NCBI RefSeq assembly: GCF_001949145.1
Contig: NW_019091401.1
Span: 191,492 to 255,491 of the forward strand
Origin: Acanthaster planci
Taxonomy: Eukaryota; Echinodermata; Asteroidea; Valvatida; Acanthasteridae
Reading direction: 5' to 3'
DNA: 64,000 nt
The notes below the pieces were generated by a model. It had not been told where the DNA came from, made no database searches, and saw nothing but the letters and a program-made list of their open reading frames with translations. Position numbers and translations under genes: made by a program. Positions 25,501-44,237 of this stretch are shown one piece after another. How positions within the stretch are numbered: the first letter of the stretch is position 1; every line of letters begins with the position of its first letter.

Positions 25501-27624
25501 TGTCATGATTGCCGCAATTGTTGTTGTTTTTTGGGGGGGTTATTTATTTACTTTATTTTATTTTATTATTTTTTTATCATCCGGAAAAATAATTTTAGGA
25601 TTCACCATATTAAACGACGAAAATCGGTAGCTGCGTTTCTGACGGGGCCTTCTTCCAAGAAGGGTTCAGAAGATGGTGAGCAGCTGGGTTGGCAGACGAT
25701 ATTGTGTCTGGTGGAGTGTGACGGGGTAGTTATCGCCCACGAGGCGGCTGAGGTGGGGTCCGGTACCGGTACTGGAATCGGTTGCTCTGCTCTCGATAAC
25801 TTTTTCATGACTGGATCAGCGTTGACTTGTAGTCTTACCCTCTCTTAAAGTGTTGCCTGTCTGTCTTTGCAGTTCCAATCCAACCAAATACATCCATGAA
25901 ACTATTACCCATAAATAATCATTTGACATTTCACACTACCACGTCGTCATGCATGGTGATAAAAGAATATTAAATTTTTACAATTTTGACGCCCCTGGAT
26001 CTATGCAGTGTTGTCAAGAGTTAGACTGGATGTTGAACTATTACTGCTAGAAACAGAGCAATCTGAACAATTATGACGTCAGCGCCCATCAAAATAGGAC
26101 GAAGCCTGCAGCTGTAGGCCTACACTAACATAATCACTGTCGTTGGCGGTTGAACATTAAAAATAATATCCACATAAATTCAAATCAAACACCTGAATGC
26201 ATTATGGGACGCGTGAGTGACAGGTTATTGACAAATCAGAATGCTCACTACCAGGCTAAACGCTTGGTAAATGACGTTGAAAATAATTTTGACTCTTAAA
26301 AAGGAAATATAAACTGCTGGGTTTTTTAATTTATAGACCTAATCTAAACAGTTATGAAAACTTTATCGTAAATTTTGTCATCTTATGCATTTTTTTATCG
26401 TCGTTGTTTTAGATGATCAAATCTCAGGGTCACAAGGGAATAATACCTCTTGGAGTTAAAGAGAAGTTGTTGTGTTCATAGTTCTGCTTTCCTGTTGCTA
26501 TTGGAACAAGAATCACTCTGAATTCCATGCACGGGCAGTGTACGGGCGTCGCCTTCACGGCCGGCAGGCAACTCTTCCGGGGCAAAAAACCGGCATCGAT
26601 ATTGTTGATGTTCTGGCCAGCTCCGTCGTTTGTTGCTTGATGAATACAGTGTTCTTTAAAGTGGATCGTGAAGGCTACTATGTAAGCAAGATGCCCTGGC
26701 CGAGTGGGGCGACACCGATGGATACACCGGCGAAAACTGTCTTGGTGCCCGGGGCCAAGGCTTCATCGCGCACCACGGACTTGCGGGCTTCAGCGAAAGT
26801 CTTTCATCTGAGACACGTATGAAATTAAGATGAAGATCGCCCTGCATATAAGCAGTATATTGTACCGACACAACCGAAGCTTGCCACAAAGCCTTGACTT
26901 GAGCCAGGGTTAATGGCGTGCAGTCACTCCTCCTAGTGAGCTGTCTGTGGACCTCCTGATTAGATTGCTGGGAGAGTAGGCCAAGATGGCCTGATGACCG
27001 TGACTGCGAAGAGTGAGGAGCAACTGGCGGTAGGCATTGCTGCCGACTAATCTGCCATCTCAGCGTTCATCTAGAAACGGCAAATACCGAGCACCTGTAC
27101 GGATACAGAAAGCCTTTTTGGATTGTAGGTGTCGTTGCTTCCATCAAGTTACTTTGATAGGTTAGTCCGAAGTTCAAAACTTCGAAGGCGTGGACAGCCG
27201 ACGAAATTCAAAACTAAATTGTTCGAGAAGGGCAAAGTAAATGGCAAAACAGCACCAAAAGTCGCAGATTTATTCCAGAGACTTTAAACAAACTTTATTG
27301 TTACTCATCTAAAAGAGATTTACCTGTTTTTCTCAGCCACTTTAGAGGAGAGCATTTTTTTTCAACTTTCGAATCATTCCATTCTGTGGCATGCGCGTCG
27401 ACATCTTCATCTCCGCCGTGTGAGTGCAGTCGCGAGTCAAATAATTAAGGCCTTTCAACACCGCCCTCAATCGTTAGTGAATTACCAGTTACACTGCTCG
27501 GTATATACGGTACGTACACATGTATACGTTATCGATCGCATCTATGATCTACATGTAGGTGCCGAAACGAGGTTCTGGGGTAAAATGCCGATTGTTTCCT
27601 GAATGTCCTTCCTAATACGAAGCA

Positions 27625-33959
<6,335 letters not shown>

Positions 33960-35591
33960 GCATTAACCCTCATTGTACATGTTATTAAACCTTCAACTCA
34001 TGTCACGGCAGACTCTTGCATGGCTATGCCAAAGTATACAAAATATTACTGGTGTGGGGACTTTTGAGTTAAGATTTGAATTTTGCTTGTATGCCATGAT
34101 CTTGCTCCTTCAGGTTGCATGCCTTAGACAGGTAACGTTCCGTACTTCATGCACAGATTGGCCGGCTACATACACAGACCATCAACTGTCAAACATTCCT
34201 GGCACAGCATGTGTGCTCCAAATGGTGTTGGAGGGTGGATGGGGCTTGCATTAGCAAAAGGTCGTAGTTCTAGGTTGTAAAAAAGTTTCAGAAATGGTTT
34301 TTTTTACTACAGCTTCCTTTATGATTTCCGTCATCATTGTCTGGTATAATGACGTGGTCTGATTCCTCACGCGCAACATTGGAATTCCCCAGAAGAAGGT
34401 GTTTAATGTTGAAGATGAGGCAGGTCATTATGTTGCACTGGCACTGCTCTCAGAGAGAGACAGATAGAAGCACTTATCCCAAATTACATTAACAACGCAA
34501 TTCATTCGGTTTAGGTTTCATAGGTGATTATTCTCATGAAATCAAGCAGTTCTGCGTTATATACCTAACAAATTGCTTAACACAGGTGAACAAAATTGGA
34601 CTGAAGTTGCAATACGCACATTCTGTAGTTTAAAGACTATATTTCTTTATTCATATTTACTTGAATAATGCTGATGTTTTGAGGGTCATTCTACGTACCG
34701 ATGTAATTCTATTTCAAGACATTGCTGAATGTTTTGATTTCAGCTCTACTCACTGAAGTCCCTGCTTTGTTTCCAGTTTTATTTTTCCAACATTTATAAA
34801 TTTATTTTCAAAGTTGTCATTTGCAGATTCTGTGCCATATCCTATCGGTGAAGCTGTCGATTAATAGCATAAAACAATGGTCAGCAAACACAACACCTGT
34901 ATTTGCTAACAGAGCAGACATTGCTTGCGAGGAAATCCAAGCAGGATATGATCTTAGTACCCTGCGAGAATGGAAAAGTTGCTGAACAGTATTTTATGCT
35001 AGGAAGTACCAGTCCCTTACAATTTCCCTGGTTGGTTTTGTACGATACAAATATACATCTTATTTATTAGGAATTGGCAAAATAGAATGGTGTGCTGTAG
35101 CCAGTAGATGACAAATCTGTTCTGATGTGCTTTGAGCTCTTTGAATTAAAGTATCAAGTATAATATTTCAATGATTGACATCTGGTCTGGTTTGATAATT
35201 AATGCACAGTCTTCAAGTTGTGCTTCAGTATGCAGCACAGTCTGTGTCATGTACAATAATGTGCTATGTACCATATGCTGAACTAGAGTAATAGTCCATT
35301 TATTCGGATAATTTGGGATTCGTAAACGGACATAATTTCTCTTCCACGTTCTGAAGAAATTTACAAAAAAACACAAATTTATCCCAAAGTATCGCGTGAG
35401 TTAAATCCTGGCACGGGGCTCGAGCAGCGCCCTCTAAAAGAGGGTACTATTTGAAAATTACATTTTTTGAAAATCTCAAATTTGCTCGGTGTAAAAGGTA
35501 TCAGAAATTGAAGTGCCGAAAATTTGGAGTCCAATCGTCATACTAATTTTGCTGTAGACTGTTTTCCACAACGGAACTATCGCCGTTTCTT
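33960..35591. other. DCTN5 3' region; convergent with the first lipocalin
   Basis: AT-rich, probably mostly 3' UTR of DCTN5 and then the lipocalin 3' end. AGAGGGCGCT occurs on the minus strand at 35426-35435. No further gene is seen. Confidence 0.5.
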
Positions 35592-38242
35592 TTACCATTT
35601 TTCCGGTTTGCCGTCGGCTGGAGGATACTTGCAAGCCTCTGTCTGTACCGTCTCAATCGGCTTGTTGTAAAAGTGGTCGAACTGATTGACCTTGAGCCAC
35701 TGCAGCACGTCGGCCTGAAAACGAGAGCGGAAGTCCGCGGGATCTCGGGCCAACACGAAGAGTCCAGCTCGCATGGGGTCGCTCACGATGGAGTACTGGT
35801 ACTGAGGCTGGGCATTACGCCACGTAGTCTCTTTTGGACCGAGCTGGATCACCCAATCTGTTGCAAGAAAGGAGAGAGGTTTTAAAGACCGATGACTGAA
35901 ATGCCCCCAAACGAGGCAACTCGCAATAGAACAGAACATCACCGAACTTCTGAAGTTATTCCTTCTGGCTTACTTCCTTTGAAGCAGGAAGATGACAAGT
36001 GTTTATTGGTGCCGTAGTGGTACCTGGGATTCCTCTTCACACAAAATGCTTCGGGCAAATATAGTTTCAAACGAAAAAATAACGCCTTTTCTTTCTCAAG
36101 TATATAAATGTATTCCAATTTCTGAGGACGGGAATGGGGGACTAAATAATTCCCAAGTGACTCCATTGATTTCATACACTTGGATTTGAAAGAAAATACA
36201 TGTCATTCCATCCAAATATTGAAGAAACGAAGACCTGTATAGGCGGACATCATTCCTAGAGCAGCCTACAGAATTCGAAAACTGATAAAGTGAAAAGAAT
36301 TGTTCAACTGTGATGTATTCGCAGCAAGCGTATTGGAAGCCTCTAACTTTGGTTTCCCCAAGTCCGGTCACAAGTAACAATGGGATGGATGCGACATCAA
36401 TAGTCCCATAAATCACATTTCTCTCAATACATGGTTACTAACAAAGTCCCGTTTCGTGCCCTCAGGCCTTACCCTTGATCTACCATTGTTCTTACAGTGG
36501 ACCTAAGAGAACATCTGATGCATTTGACTGCATCACTGCTGAAAACTTACATGGGCCAGGGATCGGGTTTACTGGAAATTTCACCAGAAGTTGACCGGGC
36601 TCATTCTTATTTGGCACGTAGGCGTAGCCTTTGATGGCTTTTCTCGGGCCCGTGGGGCTACCATCCGTGTTCGCATTGTAGACGGAAATGGTATTGTTCG
36701 GGTTCAGACCGTCTGTTATTTGGATACAAGAAATCAACAAATAATGGATAAGCATATCATCACCTTCATTCATGGGAACCTGGTTGACGACAAAGGCAGT
36801 CGAGGAAATTTGTTGCGTAACATTTGAAGGCGGGGCCACGGTGAGGTGATTTTAATTGAGCTTGAAGTTTTTAGATACTTTGCCAGTCTATGAGTTGTAC
36901 ATTTATACGCTGTCTAGTTTTTGTTGAGAGCGCATCCCCAACTGTGAGAGAAAGGTCGTATTTTGGGGAAAATAACGTTCATGGTATTGGCCTAATAATA
37001 AACAGGTAAGTTTAAATAAAAGATTAAAAAAAGAGCTTCAGGCTCAGTTATCATATTCCAACAGTCACAAAATCTTGGAAGAACAGTGTTTCTCAAATCT
37101 TTTAGAAACCTGTGAACTTTACCATAATAAACCAAAAGCTCCGAGAAGAGTAATCAGAATTCAATTGCAATTATGGCTACTTACAGTCAGCAGTGACGCA
37201 GTCAGCATTCCTCTCAAATGTAGAAACTACTACCAGATCTGCGAACATCTTGTCACAAGAAAAATGACACAGTCATTGGTAATCCGTTAAGTTGTAATGC
37301 GCCTGCATAATAACATGGAACATACACATAGCTCAGAGATTTGCCAGTATGGAGCAGGTGTATTTGGCAAAACAACTGAGATACTAGGCCTTTTTATGCC
37401 GAAATTTGTGAATGGATGGCCTACATGGAAACTTATGATTTTTTTTATTTCTAACGATATTTTGATCGCATCTGGCTGTGTACTGTTTATTTATACAGCC
37501 GAAAAATTGCCCCCTGCAGCAGTTGCATTTGAAGCTTTGTCTTAAGTCACTAATACCAGCCAATGGATACACTTTCCAGGAAAAGAAAGTTCTTGATCCA
37601 AACTTCGAAGACGAAGGTTGGGGCATCAACTGCATTTTCAGCTGAGCTATACNNNNNNNNNNNNNNNNNNNNNNNNNNNNNNNNNNNNNNNNNNNNNNNN
37701 NNNNNNNNNNNNNNNNNNNNNNNNNNNNNNNNNNNNNNNNNNNNNNNNNNNNNNNNNNNNNNNNNNNNNNNNNNNNNNNNNNNNNNNNNNNNNNNNNNNN
37801 NNNNNNNNNNNNNNNNNNNNNNNNNNNNNNNNNNNNNNNNNNNNNNNNNNNNNNNNNNNNNNNNNNNNNNNNNNNNNNNNNNNNNNNNNNNNNNNNNNNN
37901 NNNNNNNNNNNNNNNNNNNNNNNNNNGCAAGATGCTTCAAGATCATTTAAATGCACTGGTGCAGTTTTTGACGGGCTCATTCGGTTTGACTGTAACTGCC
38001 GCTGTCAAATTGTTGACCTGTGTTATCAACGAAAGAATGATATGTAAATCACAGAAAATGCCAAGGTATAGGATTCCGTGATAGGCATGCATATTAGAGT
38101 GTCAACTTACTTGATACCATCTGCCGAGATAACTCTGAACGTCCAGCTCGCTGACGGTCTTCGGAGGCGAAAAGTAGGCCGGGGCCCCGAGACCTGTCCC
38201 AGCAAGACACAAGGCCACGACCGCTGAGAAGATCTTGACCAT
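35592..38242 (-). CDS. Secreted lipocalin 1 (ApoD/Blc-like)
   Basis: Four exons on the minus strand: 38111-38242, 37185-37248, 36551-36712, 35592-35857; 207 residues. A signal peptide (MVKIFSAVVALCLAGTGLGA) is followed by the lipocalin first signature YLGRWYQ (38-44), which closes the barrel base. Later come VPNKNEPGQLLVKF (strand pair), YWVIQLGP, and LFVLARDP, the third lipocalin signature. Cysteines near ADCVTAD and ACKYPP probably pair. Lipocalins bind small hydrophobic ligands outside the cell; the ligand here is unknown. Intron phases (0, 1, 1) and exon sizes match the other three copies. Intron 1 contains the 274-base assembly gap, but exons on both sides join in phase, so the gene appears complete. 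Exon 2 is the weakest: it is short and chosen by position and splice sites. Confidence 0.86.
37653..37926. other. Assembly gap (274 N)
   Basis: Run of N inside intron 1 of lipocalin 1. Open frames crossing it are artefacts. Confidence 0.99.
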
Positions 38243-40811
38243 TTTCCTCGCCGTGTATAACTTATACTCTGTATCTGATAAAACGCAGGATGTCAGCCAG
38301 CCTCCAGAGCTTCAGCTGATGTGTTCTTGTGTCGAGTCCGCTGCCTGAAAAGGTGGACACCAGCAGTACCGGTATACGACCAACCTTTGCTACAGCATAG
38401 TCACGTGCGTGTTCACTCCTGCGTTACATATACGCAACACGGTAGGTCTACTTTCCCGCAACCGGATGACCTTGCCTAGTCAACCGCGGGTGTTTCCGTA
38501 TGTGTTTTTCGGATGGAAGTGATAACAATCATTTGTAGGCTTTTGAACCAACAAAATATGTTCATTATTACGAAAATGGTAGGTCAAAGGTCAACTCTTT
38601 GAAGAATTATGAGATCTGCAATGCAGTAAGAAATGAAAGAATGTCGAATTAAGGCTTAATTGGTTTTACCGAAGTGGAAACCCCCCTGGTTTCCTCACTT
38701 TTTATAGAGCAAAAAACCAACTCTGATCAACATACACTATCTCCATGCAGCAAGATCGCACAATCTTTAAACAGAACTGCAATTCAGTGATTGCATTTTT
38801 AAACACATTTCTTGAGTTTGTTCTTGACACCAATCGTTATGGAAAACTAATTGGGTGAGCGGTAAAACAAAATTGCGAAACCGTCATATAATGCAGTTGT
38901 TTTGCCAAATTAACATCACCTGACCGAAGTATGAATGGGGAAATGACCAAGACTGGTTATTCTCTGTTATGTAATACCATGGTTTTTTTTTCAGACGTCA
39001 GTGACACGAAGCCAGTTCTGAACAAAAAACTTCGGTAGTCGGGCGAAGCGTAAACTCGGTCTGAATAACGAACAATACCCAGTACGGTAAAATAATTATA
39101 TGAAAAAATAGAATTAGGCGATTGCATGTGAATCGTGAATTCTTATTCGGAGGCCTATATGCAGCGCTTTGTACTGAGTTCCATTGTGGAAATTGTAAAA
39201 ACACGTTTGTGCAAAACTGCCTTGCTCGAATTAGACACTTCTATTTTATCACCCCTGCCACTTCTGTTTGCAGAACTGTTTGACATGAAAATGTCTGCGG
39301 GGGTGGGGTTAATCTATAGATCAACAGACATGCTCCCGAATGCGTGGCGTTAGAAATGAGGCGGTCACAGACTTTGATCAGAAATATAGTTTATAACTCA
39401 GACATCCTTGTTAATTTGAACCTGCCAAATTCACGCTGGTGAACTTGACCTACAAAGGTCTTACACAACGAAAGCAACTTTTGACCCGTTTCATAATTCG
39501 GTGGATGCACTTTGGTTTACAGGGAAGTCTCGTGAGATCACTTCAAGACCATTATATAGATAGCATTAGATAGCTGGTAAATTAATGTTAAAACCTCAAT
39601 TATACCGATAATATTTATCAAATTAAAGGGGGGTGTGATGGAGAAAAAATGACAAATGGAATAATTTTGACTTATATTTGTAAGTTTTCCAACAAATTTC
39701 AATGTTAATTAAACAATGACATTACTTGTTTTGGTATGTTGTTAGCAGCTCCTGTCAGTCGTTCAATTATGTTTTCTTTTCTATTGGCCTACTGTGTCAA
39801 AGATATAACCAATGTCCAGGTTGTAACCATTTCCCTGTTCATTATGCATTAATTTATTTGTTTATTTATTCCTTTTCCCAACAAGTAGTTTGAGAAAGGT
39901 TTAACCTTCATCCATTTTCAGGACATTTCAAACATTTTAGATGCTGATTATAGGCAAGTCCCGCCTCGATCTACTCTGATAGGCTTGATATAACTGAATC
40001 CTGCCAACGTGGAGTGATATAGATTGATAATAACTCAACCGGATCATCTGTAACATGTCACCTTTTTAAAAGATAATAATAAAATGATTTCAAATTCGGT
40101 GTTTTTCTAGTTTAGACCTCTGTAATTCGAAGATATTCGTTGAGAATTGATTGTGAATAAACGAGGGGCAGGGAATCTATCAGCCTCTTTTATGTGTCAT
40201 CTATGCAACTATAAAAGTTAATACAATATTTGGGGCTTCCTTTTCGATTTGGCGGGTTGAGGCCCCATCCTCTGATAACACCTCTTGCTACAGTTTTTTC
40301 CCAAAAGTTTACCACTATTTCGATTGAGTCAGGTTCTCTAATCATTTATTTTTCCATTCTAGATATAAAACACTTTAAATCTCCATTATACAAATGGATA
40401 TGAAAATTACTGTCACCTACTCATAAACGTGTGTAATTACAAAAAGTGCATATTTGCTACGGTTAATTTTCATTTTATCTTTCCATAAGGTGTAATAAAA
40501 TTGATAAAAGTAGGCCTAATAGAAATTTGAACAGTAAACGGTAAGTTGTGTATCTGTTGATAGCCAGAAATTGTGGAGGTGTTTTTCTCACTGGGAATAA
40601 GTGGCTTAAAGATTAATTAATTAATAACGGGAAGACCGGCGGTTCAACAATGAAATTAGTGATCAAGAGATGCAAAAGGAATTGCTTCATTACGTCTGGA
40701 TACCAACAAGCTGCTAATTGGCTACTGGCTTTCTGTCGATGAAGAAAAGTGTTCTTTTCCTTCAAAATCGTAACAGCTCGCTGGTACGATTAGTGATGGG
40801 GCCCCTGACAT
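38243..40811. other. Intergenic between lipocalins 1 and 2
   Basis: AT-rich, including the upstream region of lipocalin 1. No gene, RNA or strong repeat is seen. Confidence 0.5.
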
Positions 40812-42388
40812 CTAATTTCTAACTTCTGGATAGCCGCAGTTGGTAGCCTGCAGCAGGGGTAAGGGTTTCTTCAGGAATCCCCGGTACCCGTTGTCGTCCA
40901 GAAACTTCAAGACTTCCTCCGCGTACTTGTCCAAGAAGGAGATAGGGTTCCTGGCCAGAACGTAGAGGGCGCGATCACCGCTGCTGGTCACCACCGCGTA
41001 TTGGTACTGACCATCGATGATGGGACCAAGTTTGATGATGAGGTCTGGATTACGATAAAGAATAAAACAGACGAGGCTTCAAGCGTAGAAGGACCACGAC
41101 CAAAATATTTTTCCGAAGTGCTTTTCCGCTCAACGAAATAGAACTTTTAAAAATCTTGGTTGGTTTTGACCTGTCTGCACTTTCAAACCTCTGTTTACAA
41201 ATCATGGACAATCAGGTGGTCTAACTTGTCTAACTATTTGACAAATAATGTTTAAAATACAGAGTCCCAGTCTACATATTGTCTCTGGAACTCTTTTTTT
41301 TTTTTGCGACGACCCTTATCTGTGACGTTTTCTCGGCTATAGGAATAATCAAAGAAAGCAGGACTAAAGAGACGGACTTTTTTGGCATGAGACACCAGCA
41401 TGATAGGGTATGTTATCTCTTCTCAGCGGTAGGGATTAATTCAGACCTAAGGTATTCATAATAAAAAGTTGGCATGGCGACTTACAATCACCAGCAGTGG
41501 GGACTCCATCCAGCACCACCTTCAGTCTGCCGGGCTGCGACGGGTCTGGAATGTAGGCGAAACCAGCGATGTCTCTGCGCTTGCCCTCCGGCCAGCCCTC
41601 CCGGCCGGCGTTGTACACCGAGACGAACGTCTGGTTTATAATTTTATCTGGACAAAAACAAAGATAAGTCAACATCAGTTTACAGTAATAACCACAGATT
41701 TTCCAGATGTTAAAGGATTAAATTTATAGGCATTATACTTGAAGATGTAACTCACTGCGTAATTATTTTGCTGAAGGTAAAGCATTCCCTTTGCCAAGTC
41801 AAAAATTTATGTCACTAGTTCAAGGGAAAGACGGGTCATTGTCTGAAAATATTTGAACTGCTTGACCAAAATGGAGCAAAGGTCTTCAGGGATCTCTATA
41901 TGTAATCATGTGATTTTCAAGAAACCAACTGTATAGTACAGTTTGCTGTTTGCTTGTAGAAACTTACAATCTGCTGTGGTGCACACAGAGTCTAAATCAA
42001 CGTTGACAATCTTTGTCCATCTGTTTTGAAACGGCTGTCAACAAAATCAAAACGAATTCACTTTTGAAAATATCATGAAACGAAGTTTTGTCGACTTACT
42101 TCATTTTGTGCATAATTAAAACTATGGTGTGCAAGCGTTTGCCGTTGGGAAGCCGTAGGCTACCACAGTTATGTAGGCTTCATATTGGGCATTTATAGGT
42201 TTGTAAGGTTTTGTAAAATCATTGCATGAAATATTTTGCCAAATAAAATGAAGCTTGTCTGCAGACATCCAACAGCTCACCTGGTACCATCGACCTACGT
42301 AAGCCTTGAGGTCCAGCTTCGTTACAGTCGGGATGTCCCCACTGCACACGGTGAAGACCGCAAAGAGAAATACTCTCAGTGCGCGCAT
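40812..42388 (-). CDS. Secreted lipocalin 2 (ApoD/Blc-like)
   Basis: Four exons on the minus strand: 42281-42388, 41968-42034, 41486-41647, 40812-41044; 189 residues. The N terminus MRALRVFLFAVFTVCSG is a signal peptide; the GxW block is YVGRWYQ (30-36). Exon 2 must be read in the frame giving NRWTKIVNVDLDSVCTTAD; the tempting ATG frame hits a stop. Then FAYIPDPSQPGRLKVVLDG, YLIIKLGP and LYVLARNP follow, with the C-terminal cysteine in NCGYPEV. It is most like lipocalin 1 in exon size (the third exon is 162 bp in both). A TAAATAAG box lies about 40 bp upstream of the start codon (42424-42431), possibly the core promoter. Expected to be secreted and to carry a hydrophobic ligand; the ligand is unknown. 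Confidence 0.9.
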
Positions 42389-44237
42389 TTTGCCGCTGTT
42401 GAAATGTACTGCTGTGCTGGATCTTATTTAGACAGCGATGGGTTCTCGTTGTAGGCCTATTCAGAAGAAATCTAACAGCAGGAAATTGATTATGTAGTTT
42501 TGCAGTCAACTCTGCTACCCGAGTAAGTCTAATACAAACACGGTGATTGTGGTTTGGTGATAGGAGACGTCGAATTTAGTCCAAAGTTCAAATCTCACAC
42601 TTGGGTAACATAAATACTTGTAAATAGGTTGACAGATTTTCATGTAACTTGTAATTTTCTAAAGGTTGAATTGATCAATGTGGTTTATCGGTATTCGTAT
42701 CAGGATTTTCGCGTCTGGATTTAAGTTGTCCCCCCTCCAAAGAAAAGGTAGTCTAGTATCACTGGTTTCGCGAAGAACACGATTCAAAAAGACGCTGGGT
42801 GCATGGAGTGAGTTCGGTGGGAAGGTTGCTTTTGGGAGTAGCTCAAACCTAGCAGCGGCATTTCTAGTAGTAGTTTTCGAATTGGTTTGAGGTAGCATCC
42901 ATGCATCCAAACAATGATTTCCACTGTGCAAATTATTTATATATTAAATAAAGCCGTATTAATTACATGATCACCATGACACTCTTTTGTTTCCATTCAA
43001 GCGTGGGCAAAGGTGAAGGCGCATGCCGCTTTTGATCTTTCTCTCCCCAGCAGATGCTCAGATGATAATCAGGGACCACATCCCATCCGTATATGAATAG
43101 CAACTTTGTCTCAATCTGCACCAATGCGATTCACATATTAAAGAAACAATATGCAGAAGAGGTGCATTAACTTACAAGAAAGTTTTGGTTCGGAGGATAA
43201 AAGTACAACTCAGCCGAGAAGTAATGCATTTTGAATTCAGCTTTGACGGCATTACGGAAAAAATCAAATCAAGGGGACTTTAAATGATAAAAGCTGTTGA
43301 ATTTGCTGCTCGTGCGTCAAGGGCAAACCAAAATGGTGGACGGTTGTTTTAACGCCTGGAAGTTTTTCCCCCGCCCCAAGGGGTAAAGGGGGTTTTAAGT
43401 CTCAGCTTTGCCTCCTCCTACGACTGATTTTTACCACACTGTGATTGGAGTTTTGTTCTGAATAGCTAAATATGGAAGCATAGGACTGCATGTTATCGAC
43501 CAGAAGATGGAGCTATTTTCTATCATTGCAAAGTGAGCAACGGGCAACCAGAGACGAAGGATGAGACGGAAATAAAGCCAAAATTTGGATCGTGGCCAGC
43601 TCCGATTAGCTCATTGATGCTCTAGTCCTTACGCATTGTCTTATACACAATATACAAGGAGTCGAGAATGATCCCCATGTATTCCAAATTTGTATGGTAT
43701 TAGGTTAACCCCTTTATTATTCAATCCATAAGTTCTATGTACAAAAAGGGTTTAACTTCCCGACACAAATTTAAAAAGAAATAAGAAAACCCTGACATTT
43801 TGAATATATTTAAAACAGAAGTCATTCTAAATAAATTTTGTTCACCAATAAGGGCGCTTATGGGGGATGGACCTTATTAGAATAACAGTACGTATCTCAA
43901 ATAAATTAGTGTCTCAACAACAAAAAAATACGTAACAACTTTTCATTTTGCATTCATAACAGACTACTAAAGTAATCGTTAAATAAATTAGATATAGAAA
44001 CAGATGAAATTTGTGGGACGGACATGCACTGGAAATTCTAGATATTACCCTGGTTTACAAAGTTCAGACTTAATGGTTTTGAACTCTTTCATGGTTAAAA
44101 TAAAAAGAAAAGCTTTAGAAAGGAAATTGAAGACTAGCATTTGGAAAAATTAAATACAGATGAAGGGAATAATTGTCTAAAATGCACAAAGATAGGATAG
44201 TTTGATGTGATAGATGGGAGATGGTGGGCTCTGTCTT
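42389..44237. other. Intergenic between lipocalins 2 and 3
   Basis: No gene or clear repeat is seen. It includes the upstream region of lipocalin 2 and the downstream region of lipocalin 3. Confidence 0.5.

Larger units (their letters stand above)
20800..27624. other. Gene-poor intergenic region between DHCR7 and DCTN5
   Basis: DHCR7 (-) and DCTN5 (+) are divergent and 6.8 kb apart. The region holds a palindrome (21561-21622), a small MITE (22413-22534) and AT-rich unique sequence. At 26490-26840 it becomes GC-rich and is open in more than one frame, but I find no recognisable protein, splice sites or continuity there. No gene is called. Confidence 0.5.

Noticed and set aside
26472-26840. 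GC-rich frame as a possible gene
   Set aside because: Open in more than one frame, no family motif, no start or splice context; could be a pseudogene but cannot be supported.
26900-27120. Possible structural RNA or retrotransposon 3' end
   Set aside because: The sequence looks unlike its surroundings, but I could match it to no RNA or element family.
37384-38081. Frames running across the N run
   Set aside because: Unknown bases remove stop codons; this is an artefact of the assembly gap.
42215-42280. Continuation of lipocalin 2 exon 1 beyond GRWYQ
   Set aside because: A GTGAGC donor follows the codon for Gln at the same place as in the three sister genes; the downstream residues are intron translation.
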